The notes beneath the pieces are model-generated. The model was not told the origin of the DNA. It searched no databases and was given only the letters and a program-made list of their open reading frames with translations. Below are positions 48,506-57,470 of a DNA stretch of 64,000 bases, piece by piece (positions within the stretch are counted from its first letter, which is position 1; each line of letters starts with the position of its first letter). A program made the position numbers and the translations under genes. Origin of the DNA: Saccharopolyspora gloriosae (lineage in GTDB: Bacteria > Actinomycetota > Actinomycetes > Mycobacteriales > Pseudonocardiaceae). The stretch covers positions 6,139,501-6,203,500 of the forward strand of contig NZ_JACHIV010000001.1 of the NCBI RefSeq assembly GCF_014203325.1. Direction: 5' to 3'.

Positions 48506-50311
48506 GTGGGCTCGAAGCAGTCCCGCCGGATCACGGCGGTCCTCGGCAGCGCGGTCGCCGTGCTCGCCGTCGGCGGCGGCCTGTCCGCCGCGGGCGCCCA
48601 GGAACCGGCCGCCCCCACCGTGCACAGCGAGGTGGACCCCTCCGTCAAGGCCAAGGTGCAGGCCATGACGCTGGAGCAGAAGGTCGGCCAGCTGTTCACC
48701 ACCTACGCCTACGGGCGCTCCGCCGACTCCCCGCACCCGGAGAACAAGGCCGAGTTCGGCGTGGACACCCCGGCTCAAGTGGTGCAGCGCTACCACCTGG
48801 GCGGGCTGATCCACTTCAACTGGACCGACAGCCTCCACGACCCGGAGCAGATCGCGGAGCACTCCAACGGCGTGCAGCGGGCCGCGCTGTCCTCCGGGGC
48901 CGAGGTGCCGCTGCTGATCTCCACCGATCAGGAGCAGGGCCAGGTGACCCGGATCGGGGAGCCCGCGACGCAGCTGCCCGGCAACATGGCGCTGGGCGCG
49001 GGCCGCAGTCCGCAGGACGCCGCGGCGTCCGCCCGGATCACCGGTGGGGAACTGCGCGCGATGGGGCTGAACCAGGACTTCGCGCCGAGCGGGGACGTGA
49101 ACGTGAACCCGGCGAACCCGGTGATCGGGGTGCGCTCCTTCTCGTCCGATCCGGCGCTGGCCGCGCAGCTGTCGGCGGCGGCGGTGCGCGGCTACCAGGA
49201 ACCGGGCGCGGAAGGCGTCTCCGCGGCGATCAAGCACTTCCCCGGCCACGGCGACACGAACCAGGACAGCCACACCTCGTTGCCGGTCATCGAGCACACC
49301 CGCGAGCAGTGGGAGCAGCTCGACGCGCCCCCGTTCCGCGAGGCGATCGCCGCGGGCGCCGACGTCGTGATGAGCGGGCACATCGTGGTGCCGAAGCTGG
49401 ACGACTCGGGTGAGCCCTCGACGCTGTCGCCGACGGTGCTCACCGGGATGCTGCGGGACGAGCTGGGCTTCCGGGGCGTGATCTCCACCGATTCGCTGCA
49501 GATGGACGGGGTGCGCCAGCAGCACTCGGACGCGGAGATCCCGGTGCTGGCGCTGCAGGCGGGCGCCGATCAGCTGCTGATGCCGCAGAACCTGCCGGTG
49601 GCGATCGACGGCGTGCTGGGCGCGGTGCGCTCGGGCGCGTTGACCGAGGACCGCATCGACGCCAGCGTCGAGCGGATCTTGGAGATGAAGCGGGTGCGCG
49701 GCGTGCTCGACGCGCCGTTCGTCGACCCGGCGAAGGTGGACGAACTCGTCGGCAGCGCCGAGCACCGCGAACAGGCGCAGCGGATCACCGACCGCACGAC
49801 GACGGTGCTGCGCAATGACGCGAACGAGCTGCCGCTGCGGGATCCGGGCCGAGTGCTGGTCACCGGCGCGGGGGACGAGGCGACCAAGTCGCTCGCCGAG
49901 CGGATCGGGGCGCGCGGGCCGCGGACGACCGCGCTGCCCACCGGCATGGCGCCGACGCCCGAGCAGATCGCGCAGGCCGTGGACGCGGCCAAGGGCCACG
50001 ACACCGCCGTGGTGCTCACCAACGCGGCGTGGAACGAGGACAACGCACCGCAACGCGTGCTGGTGCGCGAGTTGCAGGCCTCCGGCGTGCGGGTGATCGC
50101 GGTCCCGGTGCGGGACCCGTACGACGCCGCCTACGTGGAGTCGGTGCCGACCTGGGTGGCGACGTACTCGGACAAGCCGGTGGCGATGGAGTCGCTGGCG
50201 CGGGTGCTGCTCGGCGAGATCGGCCCCACCGGGAGGCTGCCGGTGCCGGTGCCCGATCCGGACGCCCCCGGGACGGAGCGCTTCCCGTTCGGCCACGGAT
50301 TGAGCTGGTGA
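48506..50311 (+). CDS. nagZ: Glycoside hydrolase family 3 beta-N-acetylglucosaminidase (NagZ-like), exported
   Basis: The 601-residue enzyme removes terminal GlcNAc from peptidoglycan fragments. A signal peptide (about 1-31, ending AGAQE) precedes a GH3 barrel with the NagZ loop KHFPGHGDTNQDSH (243-256, with the catalytic His) and the nucleophile Asp329 in VISTDS. A C-terminal GH3_C-like alpha/beta domain (about 430-601) follows, making it longer than the single-domain E. coli NagZ, as in Bacillus NagZ. GTG 48506 has AGGAGGT upstream. It leads an operon with the NamZ and hydrolase genes. Confidence 0.93.
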   Translation: MGSKQSRRITAVLGSAVAVLAVGGGLSAAGAQEPAAPTVHSEVDPSVKAKVQAMTLEQKVGQLFTTYAYGRSADSPHPENKAEFGVDTPAQVVQRYHLGGLIHFNWTDSLHDPEQIAEHSNGVQRAALSSGAEVPLLISTDQEQGQVTRIGEPATQLPGNMALGAGRSPQDAAASARITGGELRAMGLNQDFAPSGDVNVNPANPVIGVRSFSSDPALAAQLSAAAVRGYQEPGAEGVSAAIKHFPGHGDTNQDSHTSLPVIEHTREQWEQLDAPPFREAIAAGADVVMSGHIVVPKLDDSGEPSTLSPTVLTGMLRDELGFRGVISTDSLQMDGVRQQHSDAEIPVLALQAGADQLLMPQNLPVAIDGVLGAVRSGALTEDRIDASVERILEMKRVRGVLDAPFVDPAKVDELVGSAEHREQAQRITDRTTTVLRNDANELPLRDPGRVLVTGAGDEATKSLAERIGARGPRTTALPTGMAPTPEQIAQAVDAAKGHDTAVVLTNAAWNEDNAPQRVLVRELQASGVRVIAVPVRDPYDAAYVESVPTWVATYSDKPVAMESLARVLLGEIGPTGRLPVPVPDPDAPGTERFPFGHGLSW

Positions 50312-50315
50312 CCCG

Positions 50316-51563
50316 ATGCCGCTGAACAGGCGGGGATTCCTGACGACGACCGCGCTGACCGCCCCGCTGCTGGGTGCGGGCACCGCGTGCGCGGCGGCGC
50401 CGGACGATCCGGCGACCGGGCCGGTGCGCACGGGCGCGGACGTGCTGGCCGCGGAGGGCTGGCAGCGGCTGGCCGGACGCAGGCTCGGGGTCGTCACCAA
50501 CCCCACCGGGGTGCTGGCGTCGCTGGAGCACGTGGTGGACGCGATGCACGGCACCGAGGGGGTGGACATCGCGGCGGTGTTCGGCCCCGAGCACGGTTTC
50601 CGGGGAACGTCGCAGGCCGGCGGTTCGGAGGGCGACGTCACCGATCCGCGCACCGGCATCCCGGTGTACGACGCGTACGGCGCGGACGTGGCGACGCTGG
50701 CGGGCATGTTCCGCAAGGCCGGGGTGCAGCGGGTCGTGTTCGACATCGCCGACGTCGGCGCCCGCTTCTACACCTACATCTGGACGATGTACGAGGCGAT
50801 GCGGGCGGCCTCCCAGGTCGGCGCGGAGTTCGTGGTGCTGGACCGGCCGAACCCGATCGGCGGGCACCAGGTGGCGGGCCCGGTCCTGGACCCGCGGTTC
50901 GCCTCCGGGGTGGGACTGCTGCCGATCGCGCAGCAGCACGGCATGACGATCGGCGAGCTGGCGAAGATGTTCGACGCCCAGTTCCTCGACGCACCGCTGG
51001 GCGACCGGTTGCAGGTGGTGCGGGTCGAGGGCTGGCGCGGTCGCGGCGCGCAGCCCGCGGTGCCGTGGGTGCCGCCGAGCCCGAACATGCCGACGCCGGA
51101 CACCGCGATGGTGTACCCGGGAACCGGGTTGTTCGAGGGCACGGTGCTGTCCGAAGGCCGGGGCACGACGCGCCCCTTCGAGATCATCGGCGCTCCCGGC
51201 ATCGACTGGCGGTGGGCCGAGGAGTTGAACGCCGCCGGGCTGGAGGGCGTTCGGTTCCGCGAGACCTACTTCGTACCGACGTTCTCCAAGCACGCGGAGG
51301 CGACCTGCGGCGGTGTGCAGCTGTACCGGCACGGCGAGCTCGACGCGGTGCGGGTCGCGATCACCATGCTGGTCTCGGTGAAGCGGCTGTACCCGCAGGT
51401 GTTCGGCTGGCGCCCGGACGGCATGTTCGACAAGTTGGCCGGTACCGACCGGGTTCGCACCATGATCGACGCGGGCGCGGGCGTGGACGAGATCGTCGGC
51501 TCGTGGAACGCCGAGCTGGCCGGGTTCCGCCGGTCGCGGACACGGTATTCGCTGTACCGGTGA
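50316..51563 (+). CDS. namZ: Exo-beta-N-acetylmuramidase NamZ (DUF1343), Tat-exported
   Basis: The 415-residue DUF1343 protein releases MurNAc from non-reducing ends of peptidoglycan fragments. A twin-arginine leader (NRRGFLTTTALTAPLLGAG) ends near ACAAAP. Conserved DUF1343 segments include GVVTNPTGV, FGPEHGFRG, FDIADVGARFYTY, DRPNPIGG and the late GGVQLYRH. It begins 4 nt after the nagZ stop, with translation probably coupled, which fits the known NagZ-NamZ-amidase sequential digestion. Confidence 0.92.
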   Translation: MPLNRRGFLTTTALTAPLLGAGTACAAAPDDPATGPVRTGADVLAAEGWQRLAGRRLGVVTNPTGVLASLEHVVDAMHGTEGVDIAAVFGPEHGFRGTSQAGGSEGDVTDPRTGIPVYDAYGADVATLAGMFRKAGVQRVVFDIADVGARFYTYIWTMYEAMRAASQVGAEFVVLDRPNPIGGHQVAGPVLDPRFASGVGLLPIAQQHGMTIGELAKMFDAQFLDAPLGDRLQVVRVEGWRGRGAQPAVPWVPPSPNMPTPDTAMVYPGTGLFEGTVLSEGRGTTRPFEIIGAPGIDWRWAEELNAAGLEGVRFRETYFVPTFSKHAEATCGGVQLYRHGELDAVRVAITMLVSVKRLYPQVFGWRPDGMFDKLAGTDRVRTMIDAGAGVDEIVGSWNAELAGFRRSRTRYSLYR

Positions 51564-51584
51564 CGTTCGAGGGGTGAGGTCGTG

Positions 51585-53333
51585 ATGCGCAGAACGCTGT
51601 CGGCGCTGGTCTTGGCATCGGTCGCCGCGGCCACCGCGAGTCCCGCGTGCGCTTCGGCACCGGAGGGCCCGGGAGGCCGGTTCGACCGCCCGCAGGAGGG
51701 CTTCGCGTCCTCGGACACCGTGCTGCGGCCCGGTTCCGCGCAGGAGGCGGGTCTCGACGCGAGGCCGATCGACGCGGCCATGCGGCGCATCGCGGCGTGG
51801 ACGGAGGTGACTCCGGGGCGGCAGCACCCGATGTACGCGGGAGCGGTCGCGCTGCTGGCGCACGACGGCGTGGTGGTCCGCCAGGACGCGTTCGGCCGGG
51901 AGATCCGCTACGCCGACGGCCGGGGCACCGAACTGCCGCCGCAGCAGCAGGAGCCGATGCGCCCGGACACGATCTTCGACGTCGCCTCGATCACGAAGCT
52001 GTTCACCTCGATCGCCGCGTTGCAGCAGGTCGAGGACGGCGGGGTGGAGCTGGACGCACCGGTCGCACGGTACCTGTCGGAGTTCGGCGTCAACGGCAAG
52101 GAAGCGATCACCGTGCGCCAGCTGCTCACGCACACCTCCGGTCTGCAGGCCGAGGTGCAGCTGTGGAAGCTGCCGCCGCACGAGCGGATTCCGCACGTCA
52201 TGAACCTGACGCCGCAGCACCCGCCGGGGTCGGGGTACGAGTACTCCGACCCGAACATGATCACGCTGGGCTTGCTGGTGGCGCGCGTGGCGGGTGAGCC
52301 GCTCGACGAGGTGGTGCGCCACCGCATCACCGAACCGCTGGGCATGGTCGACACGGGGTACAACCCGCCCGCGGACAAGCGGGACCGCATCGCGGCCACC
52401 GAGTTCCAGGCGGACCCGCCGCGCGGCATGGTCCGCGGCCAGGTGCACGACGAGAACGCGTGGTCGCTGGGCGGTGTCGCCGGGGAGGCGGGGATCTTCT
52501 CCACCGCGCACGACCTGGCGATCCTGGGGCAGGCGCTGCTCAACGGCGGCACCTACGGCGAGGCCGAGGTGCTCGACGAGGACTCGGTGGATCGGATGCT
52601 CACCGACTTCAACGGCGGTTTCCCCGGCAACTCGCACGGCTTGGGGTTCGAGCTGGACCAGCGCTGGTACATGGCCGGGCTCAGCAGTCCCCGGACCGCG
52701 GGGCACACGGGCTACACCGGGACGTCGCTGGTGCTGGACCCGCTGTCGCGTTCGGTGGTGGTGCTGCTGACGAACCGGGTGCACCCGTCGCGCGAGTGGG
52801 GTTCGAACAACGAGGCCCGGCAGGCGCTCGCGCAGGGCATGGCGGAGTCGCTGGCGGTGCGCCCGACGCGCGGTTCGCGGGAGTGGGCGGCTCCGGCGGC
52901 GGCGCCGGCGACGTTGACGACGCGCGAGCTGGGGCCGGTCGCCGGTCCCGCGGAGGTGACCTTCGATTCGTTCGTGGACACCCAGCGGGACGGCGACGGG
53001 GTCGACGCGCTCACCGTCGAGTCCAGCGCGGACGGCGGCAGGTCGTGGCGCCGCGTGCCGGTGACGGCGGCGGGCGCGGGTGCGCCGGACGGCCCGCAGC
53101 AGGAGCTGGCGGGGTCCGGGCACCGCGCGTGGTGGCAGGTGCGCGGCACGGTGGACGCGCAGCCGGGGCAGCGGGTGCAGCTGCGCTGGCGCTACTCCCC
53201 GGACGACCAGTACGTCGGGCGCGGAGTGCTGCTGGACGGCATCTCCGTCGCCGACCAGCGGCGCACGCTGCTCGACGGCGAGCGCGAACCCGGTGGACTC
53301 GTCGCCCAGGGCTGGCGGCAGGTGGACCGCTGA
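51585..53333 (+). CDS. Exported serine hydrolase, beta-lactamase/AmpC fold
   Basis: The protein of about 582 residues has a signal peptide, then a class C beta-lactamase-type domain: SITK (Ser135, Lys138), YSDPN in place of YxN, and HTGYTG as the third box. A C-terminal beta-rich domain of about 150 residues (from about 430, with FDSFVDTQRDGDGVDALTVES) may bind a substrate. In the NagZ-NamZ operon the expected third activity is removal of peptides, as by the AmiE-type partner in Bacillus; a peptidase or esterase role is inference. ATG 51585 follows GAGGT; GTG 51582 is adjacent. Confidence 0.85.
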   Translation: MRRTLSALVLASVAAATASPACASAPEGPGGRFDRPQEGFASSDTVLRPGSAQEAGLDARPIDAAMRRIAAWTEVTPGRQHPMYAGAVALLAHDGVVVRQDAFGREIRYADGRGTELPPQQQEPMRPDTIFDVASITKLFTSIAALQQVEDGGVELDAPVARYLSEFGVNGKEAITVRQLLTHTSGLQAEVQLWKLPPHERIPHVMNLTPQHPPGSGYEYSDPNMITLGLLVARVAGEPLDEVVRHRITEPLGMVDTGYNPPADKRDRIAATEFQADPPRGMVRGQVHDENAWSLGGVAGEAGIFSTAHDLAILGQALLNGGTYGEAEVLDEDSVDRMLTDFNGGFPGNSHGLGFELDQRWYMAGLSSPRTAGHTGYTGTSLVLDPLSRSVVVLLTNRVHPSREWGSNNEARQALAQGMAESLAVRPTRGSREWAAPAAAPATLTTRELGPVAGPAEVTFDSFVDTQRDGDGVDALTVESSADGGRSWRRVPVTAAGAGAPDGPQQELAGSGHRAWWQVRGTVDAQPGQRVQLRWRYSPDDQYVGRGVLLDGISVADQRRTLLDGEREPGGLVAQGWRQVDR

Positions 53334-53435
53334 CGCCGCTTTCCCGAACGGGGGAACCGCGCCGCGACGCGGAATAGCCGTCGCGAGCGCGGTGTCGTTC
53401 CTGGTGTTCGCAGTCGAGCGTCGGGAGGCAGTGCC

Positions 53436-53825
53436 ATGTCCGTGATTCCCCGGGAACTGGAAGAGATCCTCGGCAAGCGCGCCTTCGCGCACGTCGCCAC
53501 GCTCGGTCCGCGCGGCGAGCCGCAGTCCAGCCCGGTGTGGATCGACTGGGACGGCACGTACCTGAAGTTCAGCCAGACCACGACCCGGCAGAAGTTCCGG
53601 AACCTGCAACGGGATCCGCGCATCGCGCTGTCCGCGCACGACCCGGACGACCCGTACCGCTACGTCGAGATCCGCGGCCGGGTCGTCGGAGCGGAACCGG
53701 ATCCGGAGAACGCGTTCATCAACAAGATGGCGAAGAAGTACACCGGCGAGGACGTCTACCAGTGGGGGCAGCCCGGAGATGAGCGCGTGGTCGTGCTGGT
53801 CGAACCGGAGCACGTACCGGGCTGA
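53436..53825 (+). CDS. PPOX-class F420/flavin-dependent oxidoreductase
   Basis: The 129-residue split-barrel protein matches the PPOX class F420-dependent family: FAHVATLGPRGEPQSSPVWIDWDG, quoted as HVATLGPRGEPQSSPVW, then SAHDPDDPYRYVEIRGRV. Such enzymes reduce diverse small molecules using F420H2 or flavin. ATG 53436 has GGGAGG upstream. It is the first of the genes that separate the two halves of the peptidoglycan-salvage locus. Confidence 0.88.
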   Translation: MSVIPRELEEILGKRAFAHVATLGPRGEPQSSPVWIDWDGTYLKFSQTTTRQKFRNLQRDPRIALSAHDPDDPYRYVEIRGRVVGAEPDPENAFINKMAKKYTGEDVYQWGQPGDERVVVLVEPEHVPG

Positions 53826-53828
53826 CGG

Positions 53829-55655
53829 TCAGTTGGATTCCGGACTGGGCAGGTGCGGGCCGAGGTAGCCGATGTGGACGGCGGCGGTGGGGCCGCGGGT
53901 GTCGTCGAAGTAGTGCAGCCGGGGCGCGACGCCGCCACTGCGGTCGATCTTGACGTGGGCGCCGAAGAACGCGTGACCGGAGGCGTCGACCTCGGGCGGC
54001 ACCGGGAAGGTGCGGGCGTTGCGGAACCGCGGGGTGTTGACCACCATCTCGGTCTCCCCCGAGGCGACGGAGGTCGCGCTGATCCCCCGCTCGCCCCCGT
54101 GCACCCGCACGTAGTGCGCGAAGCCGCGCAGGTCGAGACGGCCGTGATCAGTGGCGGCGGCCCGGTCACGCGCGTAGGAGTCCAGCAGGACCAGCACGTT
54201 CCAGGTGCGCCGCAACCACTGCGCGCTGCGGCGGTGTCCGTCCAGTTCGGACGGTTCGACCTGGGGGCCGACGCGCAGCGCGGGCAGGTCGCGGCGGACG
54301 GCGGTGAGCAGATCGGCGAAGTCCGCGGGGTCGGGTGCCCCGGTCGGCGGGGCGTCGCCGGGGTCCCCGTCCTCGACGGAACTCCCGCCGTCGCTGGAAG
54401 TTCCGCCCGCACCGGGGTCCTCGTCCGCGACGCGTTCCCGCTCGGCGATCCGGTGGCGCAGCCGGAGCAGCTCGTCCTCGACGTCGTCCAGCTCGGCCGC
54501 GTACAGCTCCGCCTCAAGTTCGGCGTCGCGCGCCGCCCGCCACGCCGCCGGGACCGAACCGGACCGCAACGCCTCGTCCGCCTCGTCGCGTTCCCGGCGC
54601 AACCGGACCGCCAGCTCCGCCAGCCGCCGCCGGGAACGCTGTGCGCGCTGCTCCCGCCCCCGCAGCCGTTGCGCGCGGGCACGCCGTTCGGCGAGCGCTT
54701 CGGCGGCGGAATCCGCCTGGTCGCGGGCGACGTCCTCCTGCTCGGCGGCGGCGCTGAGCCGGTTGCGCAGCACCCGCGCACCGCCGTCGTCCGCGGCGGG
54801 CAGCCAGTGCAGCATCCCGCCGCGGGCGTCCGCGGTGACGCGCCGGTCGTGCATCGGATCGAACAGCAGCGCCTGCCACGCCTCACCGGTCATGCGGATG
54901 GCGCCGCCCGCGCGCCACGTGCTCACCCGCAGCACCGCGTCCACCAGTTTCCGCCAGTCACCGGGCCGGGCGAACCGGTCCTGCGGGATCACCGGATCCG
55001 GTTCGTGCGCCACCCACCACGGCGGCAGGTACAGGCGCGCGGCGCGGGCCGGGATGCGGCGGTCCGCGGGCAGCAAGGCGTTCACCCGGTCGCGGACGGA
55101 ATCGTCGGCGGGCAGCAGCCCGCACAGTCCGCGGGTGGCGTTGCGGAAGCGCACCAGCTCCGAGGGCAGCGACCGGCCGAAGTCGTCGTTGTAGACGAGC
55201 ACCGGCGAGTCCCGCATGCCCTCGGCGAACGTGTGCACCAGGAACTCGACGTCGTCCAAGCCCACCAGCGGGTTCTGCTCGGTCAGCGAGTACACCCCGC
55301 GTGAATCCCGCAGCCCGCCTTCGAGCAGGCCCAGCTTCTGCACCGGGGTGACCTGGTCCCTGATCGACCAGGGCCGGGCGGCCTCCGCGTACACCCAGAA
55401 CGCGTTCCCGCCGTCCGCGCCGCGGGACACCACGAGCGACGCGCGCACCGCGGCGGAGCCCTGCCCCCAGCTCACCCGCCAGCGCCGCGGCAGGTCACCG
55501 CCGGGTTCGCGACCCGCGTCGATCAGCCGCAGCTCCCCGGATTCGTGCGACCGGACGAGCCACCGCTCGGCGTCGCGCAGCGAAGCGTCGGCGTGCCCCG
55601 CCGCGCAGAACGCGGTGCGGCGCAGCGGTGCCGGACCACCGGCGTCCCCGTTCAC
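53829..55655 (-). CDS. Tandem paralog A: large coiled-coil protein of unknown function
   Basis: The 608-residue protein has three parts. The N-domain (about 1-290) is alpha/beta with FCAAGHADASLRDAERWLVRS near the start and LYLPPWWVAHEPDP in the middle. A charged Arg/Glu/Ala coiled coil (about 300-412) and an acidic Gly/Ser linker (412-445) follow. The C-domain (about 445-608) ends FPVPPEVDASGHAFFGAHV...LHYFDDTRGP...IGYLGPHLP. No signal peptide, membrane helix or nucleotide-binding motif is seen. Its GTG overlaps paralog B's stop by four bases (GTGA). I do not recognise the family; presence in a two-gene unit between housekeeping genes suggests an accessory or defence role, by inference only. 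Confidence 0.75.
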   Translation of the reverse strand: MNGDAGGPAPLRRTAFCAAGHADASLRDAERWLVRSHESGELRLIDAGREPGGDLPRRWRVSWGQGSAAVRASLVVSRGADGGNAFWVYAEAARPWSIRDQVTPVQKLGLLEGGLRDSRGVYSLTEQNPLVGLDDVEFLVHTFAEGMRDSPVLVYNDDFGRSLPSELVRFRNATRGLCGLLPADDSVRDRVNALLPADRRIPARAARLYLPPWWVAHEPDPVIPQDRFARPGDWRKLVDAVLRVSTWRAGGAIRMTGEAWQALLFDPMHDRRVTADARGGMLHWLPAADDGGARVLRNRLSAAAEQEDVARDQADSAAEALAERRARAQRLRGREQRAQRSRRRLAELAVRLRRERDEADEALRSGSVPAAWRAARDAELEAELYAAELDDVEDELLRLRHRIAERERVADEDPGAGGTSSDGGSSVEDGDPGDAPPTGAPDPADFADLLTAVRRDLPALRVGPQVEPSELDGHRRSAQWLRRTWNVLVLLDSYARDRAAATDHGRLDLRGFAHYVRVHGGERGISATSVASGETEMVVNTPRFRNARTFPVPPEVDASGHAFFGAHVKIDRSGGVAPRLHYFDDTRGPTAAVHIGYLGPHLPSPESN

Positions 55656-57289
55656 GGCGCACCGGCCGCGAGTTCGGGTCCGACGTGGCCGACGTGCACC
55701 ACGCCGGTGGGCCCGGCGGTGTCGTCCAGGTAGTGCAGCACGCACCGCGGATCACCGGCGTGGTCCAGCCGCGCGAACTCGGGGAACGGCGCCCACCCGG
55801 ACGGATCGACTTCGGACGGCACCCGGAAGGTGACGGCGGCGTGCTCGACCGGCGACGGCACCCCCGGCGCGATCCCTTCGGCGCGCAACCGCTCGGCGAG
55901 CGAAGGGCCGGGTGCGGCGGCGTGCGCGGCGAGCAGGTCGAGCACCTGCCGGCACCGCCGCGCCCGCGCGTCGTCGAGGCGCTCGATCTCCGCGCCGACC
56001 CCCGGGCCGAAGCGCACCCCGGCGGGTTCCACCGGCCGGATCGGCTCGGGCACCGCGGCGCGTCCGAGCGCGGTGTGCGACCGATCCTCCGCGCCCCGCA
56101 ACCGTTCCAGCTCCTGCTCCCGGTCGGCCAGCCGCCGCGCAGCGGCCCGCGCCGAGCGCACCGCCGCGTCCTGCCTGCCGCGAGCGACGCCGAGGGAGGT
56201 GCCCGCGAGCCGTTCTCGCGCGACGTCGCGTTCGGCGCGCAGCCGCAGTGCGGCGCTCGCCAGCCTGCGCCGGGACCGCTCCAGCCCGGCGAGCCTGGCG
56301 GTGGCCTGGTCGATCTCCGCGTTCAGCCCGCTCACCGCGTCCGCGCGCCGGGCCGCGGCCTCCTTCGATTCCGCTTGCCGCGCACCGGCTCCCTGGATGC
56401 GCTGGCGCAGGTCGGACTTGTCCGCGCCACCGGCGACCGCGAACCACCGCTCCCCCGGCCCGGCCGGGGTGTCGGCGACCCGCTCGTCGTGCCAGGCGGT
56501 GGTGAACAGCATCGACCACAGTTCGGCGTCCGCCGTGCCGGTCTCCCTGCGCCGCGACACCCGCAGCGCGAGGTCGACCGCCTCCGGCCACGCCCCGGCG
56601 CCTTCGGCGTCCACTTCGGACATCCGGGGGTCGTCGCGCTCGGCGGACCAGGCGCTCGGGAGGAACAACCTGCCGCCACGCCACGGGATCCGCAGCCGCT
56701 CCGGCAGTTCCGCGGCGAGCCGCCGCGCCACGGCGTCGCCGATGAACACCATCGACGCGCAGCCCATCGTCGCCTTCCGGAACTCCGCCGACCGGCGCGG
56801 CACCACCAGCGGGCTCCCCGGTTCCCGGTCGACGTGGCGCACCAGCACCGCCGTCTCCCCGCGCCGATCCCGCGTGGCCGCGAGCAATCCCGCCACGTCC
56901 TCCGGGTCGTCGCGCAGCGTGGAACCGGTGACGGCGAGACCGCTGCGCGGATCGGCCAGGGGGAACCGCGCCAGACCTGCCCGGATCAGCGGCGACGGCA
57001 CGCCGTGCCCCCATCCGGCGGGACAGCGGGCGGCGAACCACAACCGCACCTGCTCGTCCCGCGCGAGCAGCACCAGCACCGCCGAGACCGGGTCGCCGTC
57101 GCGCTGCCACGTCATCCGGTGGCGCAGCGGGGCCGCCGGGTCCGCGGGGTCCAGCGCACCGCGGTCGTAGAGCCGCAGGGCACCGGCCTCGTGCTGCTGG
57201 AGCAGGAACTCGGCGTGCTCGGCGACGGACGTCGAGACCGACCCGGTCGCGCAGAACAACTCGGAGCCGAGGTCCGCTGGCCCGCTCAT
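55652..57289 (-). CDS. Tandem paralog B: large coiled-coil protein of unknown function
   Basis: The 545-residue protein has the same order of parts as paralog A: an N-domain with ELFCATGSVSTSVAEHAEFLLQ, FRKATMGC aligned with A's FRNATRGLC, and LFLPSAWSAERDDP aligned with A's LYLPPWWVAHEPDP; a coiled coil (about 290-400); and a C-terminal domain ending FRVPSEVDPSGWAPF...LHYLDDTAGP...VGHVGPELA. The long acidic linker and part of the C-domain of A are missing. ATG 57287-57289 follows GGGGTG. It is the first gene of the unit, divergent from the MurR regulator gene. Confidence 0.75.
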   Translation of the reverse strand: MSGPADLGSELFCATGSVSTSVAEHAEFLLQQHEAGALRLYDRGALDPADPAAPLRHRMTWQRDGDPVSAVLVLLARDEQVRLWFAARCPAGWGHGVPSPLIRAGLARFPLADPRSGLAVTGSTLRDDPEDVAGLLAATRDRRGETAVLVRHVDREPGSPLVVPRRSAEFRKATMGCASMVFIGDAVARRLAAELPERLRIPWRGGRLFLPSAWSAERDDPRMSEVDAEGAGAWPEAVDLALRVSRRRETGTADAELWSMLFTTAWHDERVADTPAGPGERWFAVAGGADKSDLRQRIQGAGARQAESKEAAARRADAVSGLNAEIDQATARLAGLERSRRRLASAALRLRAERDVARERLAGTSLGVARGRQDAAVRSARAAARRLADREQELERLRGAEDRSHTALGRAAVPEPIRPVEPAGVRFGPGVGAEIERLDDARARRCRQVLDLLAAHAAAPGPSLAERLRAEGIAPGVPSPVEHAAVTFRVPSEVDPSGWAPFPEFARLDHAGDPRCVLHYLDDTAGPTGVVHVGHVGPELAAGAP

Positions 57290-57434
57290 GTCACCCCGCT
57301 TCGCACCGTCGGCGCCTCTGCGCAGGGTAGCGAATCCGCGGTGCAACCCGGCGGGCGCCGAACACCGTCCCCCCGATGACAGGGCTCCACGCGCCCAAAC
57401 CGGCAAGATCCCGAACATCACGGAGATACCCGCA

Positions 57435-57470
57435 TTGACCTGCGCAGATCGACGTTAGTAAGTTTCCCAC
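57435..57470 (+). promoter_or_regulatory. murR promoter
   Basis: TTGACC (57435-57440), an 18-nt spacer and TAAGTT (57459-57464) place the start of transcription within about six bases of the ATG at 57471. GTAAGTTTCCCAC near the -10 could be an RpiR-type operator half-site. Confidence 0.5.

Noticed and set aside
50016-53813. Long antisense frame across nagZ, namZ and the hydrolase
   Set aside because: It crosses three well-supported genes, has no start signal, and encodes Arg/His-rich low-complexity sequence.
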